A stretch of 24,686 nt of DNA from Candolleomyces eurysporus (taxonomy: Eukaryota; Basidiomycota; Agaricomycetes; Agaricales; Psathyrellaceae), in contig JANBPK010001145.1 in the NCBI GenBank assembly GCA_027579435.1, positions 1 through 24,686 of the forward strand, in the 5' to 3' direction. The translations under genes were made by a program, and so were the position numbers. Positions within the stretch are counted from its first letter, which is position 1; the number at the start of each line of letters is the position of its first letter. This document shows, one piece after another, positions 9,246 through 19,373 of the stretch. Under the pieces are notes generated by a model. The model was given only the letters and a program-made list of their open reading frames with translations, was not told the origin of the DNA and made no database searches.

Positions 9246-11913
9246 TTATCTCTGTCTGTAGTAATGCCGTCGACTGTAGTCAAATTTATCGTCAATTTCA
9301 TGATCATTGAAAGACAAACGTTGTCTACCCAACCTCTGAGGGACCGGACGAGGTTGGGTATGACTCCGTGTTCCCTTGGAAGGGGTGTGATTTGGGTCAG
9401 GTGTTGCCTCCGCCGGTCGGCGCAAGTGGAGGTCCGGCTCCGGAGACTTGTGCGGCCTTTTCATTCCGACATGGTATTCTCTCTCCAGATCCGGACCTTG
9501 GCTTTTGGGATCAGCTTCCGGGATTTCAGTGGACGAGGGTCCGGGGGGGATTGACGGTTTGAATTTGCGGACCATTTTCACCTTCCGTGCCCCAACTGGA
9601 GGCCCAATTTTGATTCTTGAAAGGTCAAGACAGCCGTCGGAATCGCTCTTATCCAGGTCATCACGTCCTGGCACTTGTGCGTTTGTGGTCCGGTTGTTCT
9701 TTGGTTCTGATCCTGGTGTTTGGGCCCGTCTGCCATGTAGTTTTTTCCTCCCGCTGTTCCACATTGCATCCGGTGTTTTCCGACCGGAGACACTCCCAGT
9801 CCCATCGACTTGAATCGGCAATGGTGATCCTTGATCCCAGTCACCTCCAGTGTCTTCCTGTATGTCTTCCCACGTCGGCTCCGATGCTTTCTGACGAGAG
9901 ACACTCCCGCTGCCATTGTCTTGCATCGGCTCCGGTGATCCTTGATCAGAGTCGCCTGCAGTGTCTTCCTGCATCCGTCCCCGCGTTGCTTGATAATTAG
10001 CATTCTCTCCGTCTTCATGCATTGGCTTCCGGATCGGCTCTGGTATTTTTTCGGAATCGGAGTTGCTCTCGGTGCCATCTTCCTGCGTTGGCTTGGGCGT
10101 TTTCTTGGAATCAGAGCCGCCCTTGCTATCTTCCTCCGACTTGCTCCCCCAGTCGAGTGTCCGAGGTTTTATCTCTTGATCCTCAGGGGATGGATCATCG
10201 TGATCCTCAGGGGATGGATCATCGTGATCCTCACCAATANCCCCCCCATGGCTCATCCCACCCATCAGCATGATCATCTGACTCGCTATCCCCCTCGCTG
10301 TTCCCCTCAATGTTCCACTCTTCCTCCCCTTTCTTTTTACAGAGAGCAGCCTGGCCAGTCTTCCTTTGCTTTGTCAATCTCCGGGTTTTTGTTTGTTTTG
10401 ACCCCTTTTCACTACGGGCTGGCGGTGCTCTTGTTTCTTCGTCACTATCGCTGGAACCGGGCTTTTTTGGAATGGGGTTCATCTTCCTCTGGGGGTGGCG
10501 GGGTATAATCTCCTTTTTCTTCCCTCGGGTTGTCCAGTGCGACCATTCAAAGACTATAGTGATGCTTTCTTCCTCTTCTGCATTGGCATCAATTGTATTG
10601 TCCATCCTGTCCAGCCAGGCCTGTCTTTTGTGCCAAAATGTGAGCAACGCTGCACAGTCCTCAATGACAACCCCGGATGGATCCTTGAGACAATGAAGTA
10701 GCTCGTCTGGCCAAAATTCCTCATCCACAAAACTTCGGGGATTTGCTGCGATTTTGCTCCACGGTACTGTCGGTCGGCTGGAGGACGGTGGCCCTGCAAG
10801 ACCCCAATGCATAGTGAGGAATGTTCGTAAGAGTGATTGGAAGAAGTCTCTGTCAGCAGCTCCTCCCGCAAGGGCGCAAAGCTCTTCCATGTCCTCCATA
10901 TTGGGTATGCGGGGCTCTCCCCACTCGTTGGTTTCAAGCGGAAACAATCGCCGGGCACGGCCACTCTGAACTGTCACCGGTTCTCCCTCCATAGCCTCCT
11001 CCCATACACTTGTAACGTGATCCTCCCATAGCTGGTGTATTCCACTCTCCTTGATAGCTTTCCGGGACTTTGTCGAGAATCCTGGCCCTCCAATCAGCTG
11101 CGTGAAATCCATCACTCCGGCATTGACGCCTTTGTCTGTTTGCACTGCATACAGGACATAGAACATACCACCAGTATGCCTAAAGCAGTCCGTGAAAAAG
11201 GCATGACTCCGCTTTTTGACCGTATCCAACGCTTTCCTTTTTCAAAATGAGTAGAGAAAACAGCAGTGTGATGTTATACTCACTTCTTCCGGACTTCCTC
11301 AACAGGACCCGTAGCATTCCATTCGGATGCAGCAATTTTCAAATCAGCCCGCTCCTCTTGCGGCATTCCCTTCATTAGCTCCGAAACTGCCAGCTGGAGC
11401 AATGCCACCGGAGGCTTCCCTTGATGTTTCTCCAGGGTTTCCAATTCTTTGACCTTGTCGGGGACCTTGTCCTTGTTTAGGCTCAGCCAAACATTCCGTT
11501 CGTTGTAAGCCTTTGTTCCGAGTTTTGCTGCCTTCCAGCGGGCCCNGGGTCCGGTCTCTCATCCACAAGTTCACCGCGTCTTGCGCGGACTTTGCTGTGA
11601 CTTGGGATGCCGGCTTCCCATGTTTGGCTTGGTAGAGTCCAAGAATCTTCTTTGTAGCCCGTGATAGTATTGCCGATCGTTGACCAAGAGGGGCTTTCTG
11701 GTATATTTTCAAGGTTTCCCAACAGATATCCTGATCTGCCTCGGAGAGTTTGAACTTCTTGTGGGCCTGAATGGCCCTTCGCAGGAGACTCGGGCGACCA
11801 GTCTTGCGCTTCAACCCAGATCCTTCGCCTTTCTCCCCGGGAGTTTCATCAGCTGAATGCTCATGGTCTTCCTGCTCCTGAGTGCTGTCTTTATGCCTCT
11901 TGCTGGTGGGCAT
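9246..11913 (-). CDS. Large charged uncharacterised protein F
   Basis: Two exons on the minus strand: 11913-11284 and 11236-9246, with a 47-nt GTGAGT..AAAAAG intron, about 872 residues. Two N bases (11546 in the first exon, 10240 beside a run of seven C) must be surplus for the frame to hold, and removing them joins the segments perfectly. The start follows CAACCACCACC. The N-terminus is basic (KRHKDS, LKRKTGRPS). A helical globular part follows, with ARWKAAKLGTKAYNERN and AASEWNATGPVEEVRKKK; this is faintly HMG-box or homeodomain-like but I do not assign it. Residues ~220-480 look folded (FFTDCFRHTGGMFYVLYAVQ). The C-terminal half is acidic, Ser/Pro-rich and repetitive (EDHDDPSP twice; QEDT-GD-DQGSP units). 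It is divergent to the transposase gene, which suggests it may be an element accessory protein. Confidence 0.65.
10177..10224. repeat. Two perfect 24-bp tandem copies in gene F
   Basis: TGATCCTCAGGGGATGGATC plus ATCG occurs twice head-to-tail and begins a third time. It encodes EDHDDPSP repeats on the minus strand. The frame-breaking N at 10240 lies just downstream. Confidence 0.9.
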
Positions 11914-12262
11914 GGTGGTGGTTGAGAACAAAAGGACGAAGTGAAAATTTGTCCTGCCAAACCGAAAGTAAATCTCGGAATATACCGGCTGAGAATCAAC
12001 CTCATCCGCTGGACCAATGACGCATTTGGGGTCTGCAGTACACCCGGGCCACCACAAATCACCTATTCCCCTGAATGTCGCTCAACAGATCCCATATGGG
12101 GCTTGCCCCCAGGACACTGATTGACGCGTGTTCGGAGTACTGATTGGCGCTTGTCTTGAATACTCCTTTTGGTAATCTTTGCTTCAATCAGATGCAATAA
12201 CAGGCGCCCACTGAGGGTATAAAAGGACGCTTCATTTGAACCGCTTGCAGCAATCTTTGCTC
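11914..12262. promoter_or_regulatory. Divergent promoter of gene F and the KDZ transposase
   Basis: A 349-bp region lies between the two start codons. A TATA box, TATAAAAG, lies at 12218-12225, about 38 bp before the transposase ATG. Two direct repeats ACTGATTG(A/G)CGC(G/T)TGT start at 12116 and 12139, 23 bp apart. They are followed by TACTCC at 12161, which is the inverse of GGAGTA at 12134. These could be activator or transposase-binding sites. Confidence 0.6.
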
Positions 12263-15200
12263 ATGCCAGGAACTACTAATAATAAGCTTCTAGGAAAGCG
12301 GACAATCATGGTCACCCAGGTCAGGCCGGATCGCCGGGGTGGTTCGCGTTTGAAGGATGTTTCAATGTCTGCAAGCTCACCCCGCGAAAGCCGAAGCAAA
12401 AGTCCTCGAAAACCCCATACCTCGACTGAGCCACCATCGAAAAAGCGACGCAAGGAGTCCGGATTCGATATGGATGAAGTCTTTGCTGCCACCGAGGAAA
12501 TTCTTGCCAATGACTTCCCGGAGTATTATGAGTCGAGACAGACAAAGGCAAGAATTGATGAGTCTGATTACTGCTGTTGGTTAACATCTTTCAGACACAG
12601 GCAGACTACCTCCGGGAATTTCTGGAAAGCCACCGGTCTAATTTTATCGAAGCTGTACTTGCCTGTGCTGCCCCTCGCGACAACCAAAGGTGCCAAGTTT
12701 GTGGGGTTAATGCCCCATGGAGGTGTATGGATTGCTTGGGTGAACCATCCTACTGCAAGAATTGCTGCAGGGAAGCTCACACCAGCAATCCGTTTCCATC
12801 GGGTGGCTAGTTGGAGAGACACACATTACTCACCGGACTGGCTTTGGGCAACAGGATTGTGCCTTCATTTGGGTCACCATGGCCAACCATGTCCGAACTT
12901 GGCTCAGCGACCACAAGACACCGATGATGTCTTTTCTGGAGTTCAACAACCAGGAGAAGATACAGACACTCACTTCCGCAACTTTTCTTTTAATGAAAAG
13001 CCTCTGGGAAACACTCTCAATGGACTCAATGTAGTGACAGTGGTGCATACCAATGGTATACACCACCTCCCTGCAGCCTTATGTCAGTGCCCAGGAAGGG
13101 AGGACAAGATACTTGATGATTATCTGGATTTGGGACTATTTCCTGCATCATTTGAAACGGTCAGGACGGTGTTCACATTTGCTGTCCTCGATGACAACTT
13201 GCTATCCTACCTGGAATGTCACACCACCTCATATCAATACTTCCAGAAGCTGAGGCGATTGACCAACCCAGCATTTCCACAAACTGTTGCAGTGAGTTGG
13301 TTTCCAATCAGATGCAGTGATTTTTAACATTTGAAATCCAGAACCGCTACACAGAGCTGCATCGAGTCAAACGGCAGTGGCAGAACATGAAGGAAAGGAT
13401 AGAGTTTGGGTTTGGCCACAAGGAAGAAGAACCCAAGGCAGGGGAACTTGCATATTTCTGTGCAGGATGCCCGCAGCCAGGTATCAATCTTCCGCCGGAT
13501 TGGAAAAATGACCCGGAGGGATGGAAGTACCATAGGTCTTACTGTGGTGATGGGTGTTTCTCTCAAGTTCACCAAGCTTCCAAAACCCCGGAAGAAGATG
13601 TATGGTTGAAGTCCGGAGAAGGGTTCATGACAGAGAGGACGGAGTATGCAAAACACTTGGCTAGTGCAACCGAAAGAAAAGATGTGAGCGCATTATATGA
13701 ATGATATACATACAGCCTACTAACTGCTCCACCTTCTCCTACCTTGCTTTTCCTTGCTACTCCGGTCTCTGGTCCGCTCATCAGCCAATTACATGCAATG
13801 AGCATAAAGCATTAACAGACAGAAGCAAAATCCACAAAGGGTGCGACGCCAGCGGGATTTGTGCAGTTGCCTGTATGCGTCACGGTGCATTTGTCCCCAC
13901 AGCACAGGTTGACACACAGAAAGGGGAGAGGTATGTTTGTCATCAATTAATGGAACGTTGCTAATCCGGGTTCTCAGGCAGATGAACATGGACTATGCAA
14001 CAACAAAAGCATGGAAGTATGGCGACCTCTCCGACATCCCATGGATACTCTGGGGTTATTATGTGAATTGCCAGTACGACAAGCATCACAAAGAGCGAGT
14101 GGAAGTTGGGAAATATTTGTCCTTCCCTGATGGGATGGAAGACAAGATCATCTATGCCATAGGGACTTGGCATGTCCATGGGCACAAGCCGGAGTGCTAC
14201 CCGCGATATGCCACAACATTTATCAAGGGAGCTGGTGTTCGTTCTGCAGAGATCTTGGAATCAAGGTGGTCTCAGCTAAACCCGGCAGCTTCATCGCTCC
14301 GGTATATGACTCTGGCGCATAGGTCAGAGATGCTGGACGCTTTGATGAACGATATCAACTGGAAAACCATGGTCAAACTTGGTGAGTTGTCAAGTGGCTT
14401 CATGATGCCAGGATCTCAATTCCGTGACACAGCCGGGGATATTGCGGAGTCATTTGTGGATGCTTTAGAATCCCGGGATGAGGCCTGTGATGAGTTTGAG
14501 AAGCTTGATTCTACTTGTACGGATGAGCAACGCTCCAAGTGGTTGGCTGAAGAGGCGGCAGCTCATATGAATTGGGCTCACGATGTCAAGTCCATGGATA
14601 TCTACTCCTCAGTATTGGAAAAAGGTTTGATTGGTCTTGATCAACCGTCAATTTCTCACTCAAACGCTTCGATGACAGCCCCTGCACTTGTTGAAATTGA
14701 GATTAACCAAATGGACAAAGAATTAGAAGATGGCAACGTTGGTCTCACTACCTGGCTTGTGACCGGAATCGAAATTCAACAGGAGCAGCTTTGCATCACC
14801 ACGACCAAGCGCAACCATCCGACTCCCACTCCAAAGCAAGAGGTGGCCATTTTGCGGATGAAGGAAAAGCTGATTCAGAAATTTGACAAACTGATTGACA
14901 GTGCCGAACGGCTCTTCCCCACAGTTGATTTTGATGAGCTGGAATACCGCAAACCAGCGACCTCGGATGAAACTGTTGTCCCCCTACCATCCCAGGTGAA
15001 AGGTACACTACCTTCAGCATTGAAACATGCCGCTGCCGTGGAGCTGGAGCTACGGATTGGGCAAGCTAATGATGCCCTCCAGGGTATTCGAACCCAAATT
15101 GGTTATAAGTCTTATATCTTCCGCAAGCAAATCCGCGCTTTCAAAGGCAAAAAACGTCGGACCCGGGGTTTTGACAACATCCAGCGTTCCAATGATGAAT

Positions 15201-15738
15201 TATCAATCCAACGAAAACTGTACGACAATGCCTTGACAGCTCTGAAAAACCTTGGAGCTGGGGAGGAAATTCTGTCCAAGTACAAGGAAATCAAGAAGGA
15301 TGATCTCAAGACAATCACTTCCATTGCGGAGCCTAATGCGAGGGGACAGAGCCGCAACACGCTGGCCTGGTTCTGGAGCCTGGATGTGGCGGGAGATAGT
15401 GAGACGAGTGAATACCTAGAAGAATGTGAGGTTTCAAACTATCACTTCTGGGATTATCCTCATCTCCCTTCACAGTATACCAGATCAGTTGGCTTCGTGC
15501 AAAAGCNCGGAAGAACCGTTGGGAAGAAGAGTGCAAACTCTTGGAAAGTGAAATTGGATGGGCAGCCAATTTCTTCAAATTCAAGGCAGATCAGTGGGAA
15601 ATGCTGAGTGCAACCGACAATGCAGGGAAGCAGGCCTATGCACTTGCACAGAAGGCCATCTGGTCTCTGTTACATGCTGAAGCCAATGACCATGTCGACT
15701 TGATCCAGAAGATTCTCAAAGAATGTCATCTAATCTAG
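12263..15738 (+). CDS. KDZ-family (CxC2-type) DDE transposase, probably inactive
   Basis: Six exons: 12263-12547, 12595-13291, 13342-13683, 13785-13930, 13978-15425 and 15476-15738, about 1059 residues, normal for KDZ. The first intron (12548-12594) begins GC rather than GT. A CxC2-type cysteine cluster spans residues ~128-157 (CQVC, WRCMDC, CKNCCREAH). KDZ landmarks follow: VVHTNGIHHLP, GLFPAS, RRLTNPAFP, RYTELHRVKRQW, VDTQKGER, NMDY, GAG..AEILESRWS and WLRAKAR. Two features argue against activity. One extra T in TTT at 12793-12795 shifts the frame exactly at NPF|HRVASW. Also, the block I expect as YDxxCQ reads YYVNCQ, putting Tyr (codon 14060-14062, residue ~518) at a conserved, presumably catalytic Asp. 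The Asp near 484 and Glu near 581 remain. The single-base shift could be an assembly error. Confidence 0.88.
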
Positions 15739-15856
15739 TTTCTGTTTCNGTGTGTCATTGTGTTTTCATGTATTTGTAGCTGTATTCCCTTGTGGAGTTT
15801 CACAAACTTTTTGGGCACAGTAATCCTCATTCTGCACTCTCACTGACTTCTCACAA

Positions 15857-17127
15857 ATGAACACCTCGCCAATGGACAACAATCTCTGCAAACCAAGTCT
15901 GATTAATGAACATTGGGAAGATGCAAGTCATAAAGTTTACCTTGCTGTCTCTGTAGCCGTGGACCTTCATGCCGCCGAAGCCATGGGTAAACAGCGCATG
16001 GTGGAAATTCCTCATGAAGNAGAACCCATGTTGGCGGACTTGCTTTTGGCNGTCAGGACCTGTGCTACTGCTCGACAAAATTCAGGTATGGGTTACAGAT
16101 GTGGAACGAGCATTGTCATTGTACTCAACATTTGTAGTTCCATTATTGTGGNCCTGCATGGACTACTCCACCTCTTTACCATCGTGCCCTACCGGATGGA
16201 ATGAANGTGTGGAAGAAAAAATGACCGGGAAGTTCCCACCGACATATGAGGAGCCATGGCCGCGTTTGTCTTCGCCGAGTATTTTTGTGGACCCCATGAA
16301 CAGGATCGCAGGATATTACCTTCCTGGAGTACTCTCCCCTCACCTGGTCAAAACTGTCACCGATGCCTGTGTAACACTCCNGACNGAATGCCCCTCACTA
16401 TGGGGGGAACATGATGTCGCATATGTGTCTTACTGTGCCCATGTTGACGAAATGGTGAGCTCGTTTGAAGACTAAACATACCGGGCTTGACACTCTACAG
16501 GAAGAAATTCCGGAGCCTACAACACGACCGGAGACGAGAGAGGCAGTTCTGAAGTTCCTGAAAGCAACCACGCCGGCAATGTGCNTACTCTCCGCATTGT
16601 TGAGACTCGTCCACCCCGAGGAGTTTGAGGAATCTTCCCGTCTCCAGAAGCAGCTGGCCNGGCACCTCGCAACGCCCAGTCGTGACAAAATGCTTGAACT
16701 CATCCAGCACTGGACCTATCCATTCCATTGTTTTAACATCCGGCAAGATCCCCCGGATCAAGTGTGGCGTGACAGTCGTGGCGTAGAAGGAGGACTTAAC
16801 ATGATGTCCGCATTTGGGAATTTTGCCAATGGAGAGGTTTCCATTCCAAACATTGGCGTAACATGTGATTATACACCGGGGACAGTCCTCTGCCTTGTAC
16901 CCCGGGTTTTTCACCACGGCGTCAGCACTGGCGAAGGTGGACACTTTCTCATCGAGCACTTCAGCAATTCATGGACCCGCTTTATGGCTTTCCCGGAGCC
17001 TTCTACAAACTATGGGCCACCAGAAGTTTTCAAGGTCTCCCTATCGACCGCACCAAAACGATGGAGGGCTCATGGAGGAACCCCGGAGGTTTACAAGTAT
17101 ACACCATCAATTTCGTGCAGCAGTTAA
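15857..17127 (+). CDS. Dioxygenase-like (TET/JBP-type DSBH) paralogue G
   Basis: Three exons: 15857-16085, 16138-16454 and 16501-17127, about 390 residues. Introns are 52 nt (phase 1, giving NS|VPLLW) and 46 nt. It starts 118 bp after the transposase stop, in the same direction. Family blocks: MLADLLLAVRTC before intron 1, IFVDPMNRIAGYYLPGVL, REAVLKFLKATTPAMC, HPEEFEESSRL, then the core FGNFANGEVSIPNIG and YTPGTVLCL. It is the copy closest to a TET/JBP-like pattern: the distal His pair is present (FHHGV, residues ~320-321) and Asp of HxD is kept (WRD, ~271-273). However, the His of HxD is Trp, and the 2OG-binding Arg position reads His (GGH, CAC, ~330), one G-to-A step from CGC. Frame is intact apart from N bases. 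Oxygenase activity is uncertain. Confidence 0.7.
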
Positions 17128-17440
17128 TCAACACTTACAATTTGATTTTCTTTTGAAATGCTTTGAATGAGTATATACGAGTTTGGTGGGGATGTGTGAA
17201 GCGGGAGTTGGAAGCCAGTGGATGTGGACTCCGATATGGAAGTGGCTGGTGGGAGTGGCCAAGCGGCCCCTGACGCCGGGCAGACACGGCAAGGTCACTA
17301 ATGCGGTCGTTCTAATGCGGGAGGCTGCCTCACTTTGTGCAGCTGTCACATTCACTGGGTGTGTGCGATTGGATGGGACCTCCACCAAGATTGACGGTTG
17401 TGGTCCACTGCATCCACATCCACCCATCCCCGGATCAAGT

Positions 17441-17484
17441 GGTTTGAGCTGACACTAGGCTTGGTTTGAGCTGACACTAGGCTT
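17441..17484. repeat. Two perfect 22-bp tandem copies
   Basis: GGTTTGAGCTGACACTAGGC plus TT occurs at 17441-17462 and again at 17463-17484 with no mismatch. It is non-coding. Confidence 0.95.
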
Positions 17485-17561
17485 GAAGAAACCCCGGAGT
17501 AAGGCAGTCTGCAGTACACTCCGGGCCCTGGACATTAGAAAGGACGGTCGAGCCCTTAGAG

Positions 17562-17686
17562 CAGCAATCCGTTGACCCGCTCTATGGCTTTCCCAGAGCC
17601 TTTACAATATGGTGCCAGGTCGAGGTTCCCATATTGATCGTACCGAAACAATGGCAAGCTCATGGAGGAACCCGGAGGTCTACCAG
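17562..17686 (+). pseudogene. Relic of a duplicated 3' end of a G-type paralogue
   Basis: The stretch aligns with 16962-17097 of gene G: GACCCGCT(T/C)TATGGCTTTCCC, GGAGCCTT or AGAGCCTT, ATCG(A/T)(C/A)CG(C/T)AC, and CTCATGGAGGAACCC then GGAGGT(T/C)TAC. It keeps peptide echoes (PKQWQAHGGT versus PKRWRAHGGT) but is frameshifted. Nothing upstream resembles the rest of the gene, so only the last ~125 bp of a former tandem copy survives. Confidence 0.8.
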
Positions 17687-17728
17687 TGACATCAATGTCC
17701 TGTCATGGATGACAAATATCTCATTACN

Positions 17729-17824
17729 AAAAATGGATGCCACTGCCCCACTGCCAACCACGTCGCTTTTCTTTGTGACTGACAAAAATGGATATCACTG
17801 CTCAACCACTAACCATCATGTCGC
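17729..17824. repeat. Direct repeat spanning the start codon of paralogue H
   Basis: AAAAATGGAT(G/A)(C/T)CACTGC recurs at 17729 and 17784, followed in both by C(C/A)AC and CAT or CAC before GTCGC. Copies are about 38 and 41 bp and 55 bp apart. The second contains the presumed ATG of gene H (17788) and an alternative ATG (17818). Confidence 0.75.
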
Positions 17825-18993
17825 CTCCCCCTCGGGTTGACCCATCCTCCTCTCCCAGTGTGACCCCCAATCAGATGGCAAGATTGGCTGGTTATGCTGC
17901 TTTCTGGACATTCTCCGCGTGGATCATTGGGAAGACGGACATCCGCATCCCCATTGCTACCCAAATTCAAGACTTCTTGCCTGACTTGCTTTATGCTGTT
18001 CAGGCATGCCAAAAAGCATTTGAGAATGAAGGTCAGGCCATTTACATTCTCCAGCTCCAGCTGATGCTCATCGAACGAACAGTTCGCTTGAAGGATTCCT
18101 TCAACGCAATTTCCAATCAAGCCATGGAATCGCCTCCATCCAAGCCCAGATCATTCATCGTTGTCGACTGCAAAGGGACCCTCCTTGCATGACACATCAG
18201 GGACGCCATTTCACTCCGGCTCCAAAAGATCGCCCAAAGTGCTACCCTGAAGCTCAACGATCGGGCTCCGGAGCTTCTCCAGAATGGCTCCCCGGGTTTG
18301 CCCACTACATGGTACAACAAGACTCCGGATGGATCAACCACTGCCAATCTTCCTCCCGGATCCATTGGAATTGCACCATTGTGCATGGAAGACCAAGATG
18401 CACCCACTCCCTCTCCGGACCTCTTAGCAAAACCGGACGCAGTCGAAGAGTACCTTGAAGCGATGTTGCCAATCGCATACATTCTGTATGCTGTTAGCGC
18501 GATCATCCATCCAGCCATCGGTCCCCGTCAACGGAGTCTGTTAAAGCTCGTCAATATGAATCACATCAACAAACGCGAGACAATGAACAGATTTTTACCA
18601 CGGTGGGGGTTCCCATTCCCCTACATGAACTTGGTGCAAAATTGTGGGTTTCCAAGGGACTTCGTGCATCATGGAGACTTGTCAGACTGGTCGATGGAGG
18701 CCCATCTTGGTGACTTCACTGGTGGCCGGATGCGCTATACACATCTCCCACTGAGTGTGGAAGCCCCCGCTGGAACAATTACAGTGCAGGTCTCTCAATG
18801 TTTGGACTACCAGGTGACTCCAGCGACGGGAAACCGGTTTATATTGTCCCTGCAGGCAGATCCTTCCCTCTGCAAATACTTTCGCCTTGAAACCACCACA
18901 AAGATGAGGATGGTGGACGATACCAAACAAGCAAGGGACCCACCGGATTCGGTGGTGTCGCTTCAAACCCCGGAGTTTCTCTGGAAAAAGTGA
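17788..18993 (+). pseudogene. Dioxygenase-like (TET/JBP-type DSBH) paralogue H with one in-frame stop
   Basis: A single frame runs from 17788 to 18993 with one interruption, TGA at 18190-18192. An in-frame, stop-free 51-nt intron (18032-18082) fits the family's phase-1 intron and gives FENE|VRLKDSF, leaving about 385 codons. The TGA falls in the conserved block VVDCKGTLLA-stop-HIRDAI, exactly where paralogues A and B have Trp (VFWYIP, VLWYIP), so TGG-to-TGA is the simplest reading. The core follows: HLGDFTGGRMRY, LPLSVEAPAG, and Tyr-then-Arg (DYQV..ATGNRF). A possible HxD is HGD just upstream of the core; the distal His is Tyr. Unlike G and I, the intron before the C-terminal half is absent. 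It is either a pseudogene, a null allele or a base-call error. Confidence 0.75.
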
Positions 18994-19373
18994 ATTCGGT
19001 ATCAGCTTTGGTCTGGAACTGTAGTGTTAGTTCCGGGCTTTCCATGTATATAGAATCCATTAACACAAGCGGCTTCCCGGTTTCACCTTTGCCATCTGGC
19101 TTTCACATTGGCCTGGTCTCCAAGTTCTAGAAAGCCGTGGGGTGGGATACCATGGCAAACATGGGATGTCCAAGGTTAGGTGGAGGGCCGAAGATCTACA
19201 CCTGCTGGGCAGAAACCGGAGGCACTCCGGATACATCGTGATCTGANCNGGCAGGCCAGGGTGNGTTTTCGACAGCCATCCAACACTAGTCCCGGTCACG
19301 GATGAACGTTCATTCTACCATGTTCCGTTCTGATCCAACCATAGATTGTGGTAGTGAAGAAATGTACAGAAAT
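18994..19373. other. Convergent intergenic spacer
   Basis: 380 bp lie between the 3' ends of H (plus) and J (minus). I see only scattered CCGGAG words (for example GGAGGCACTCCGG near 19210) and several N bases. No gene or clear repeat is supported. Confidence 0.45.

Larger units (their letters stand above)
17128..17787. other. Intergenic stretch with duplication relics
   Basis: No functional gene is seen in these 660 bp. They hold a 22-bp tandem duplication, a degraded copy of the 3' end of gene G and a local duplication around the start of gene H (each listed separately). Confidence 0.6.

Noticed and set aside
15426..15500. Apparent frameshift near the end of the transposase
   Set aside because: A 50-nt GTGAGG..TTCACAG intron (15426-15475) restores frame and yields YQISWLRAKAR, the expected KDZ ending.
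12100..15900. Terminal inverted repeats and target-site duplication for the KDZ element
   Set aside because: I looked for matching ends on both sides of the transposase and found none convincing by eye, so no element borders are claimed.
16076..16140. Apparent +1 frameshift in paralogue G
   Set aside because: A 52-nt GTATGG..TTGTAG intron at 16086-16137, at the family's conserved phase-1 site, explains the frame change.
5719..18192. Repeat-induced point mutation as the cause of the two stop codons
   Set aside because: The TAG change fits CpA to TpA, but the TGA change implies C followed by C on the other strand, and the paralogues show no general TpA enrichment. Two sites are too few.
19060..19299. 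79-codon minus-strand frame between H and J
   Set aside because: It contains several N bases and no recognisable pattern.
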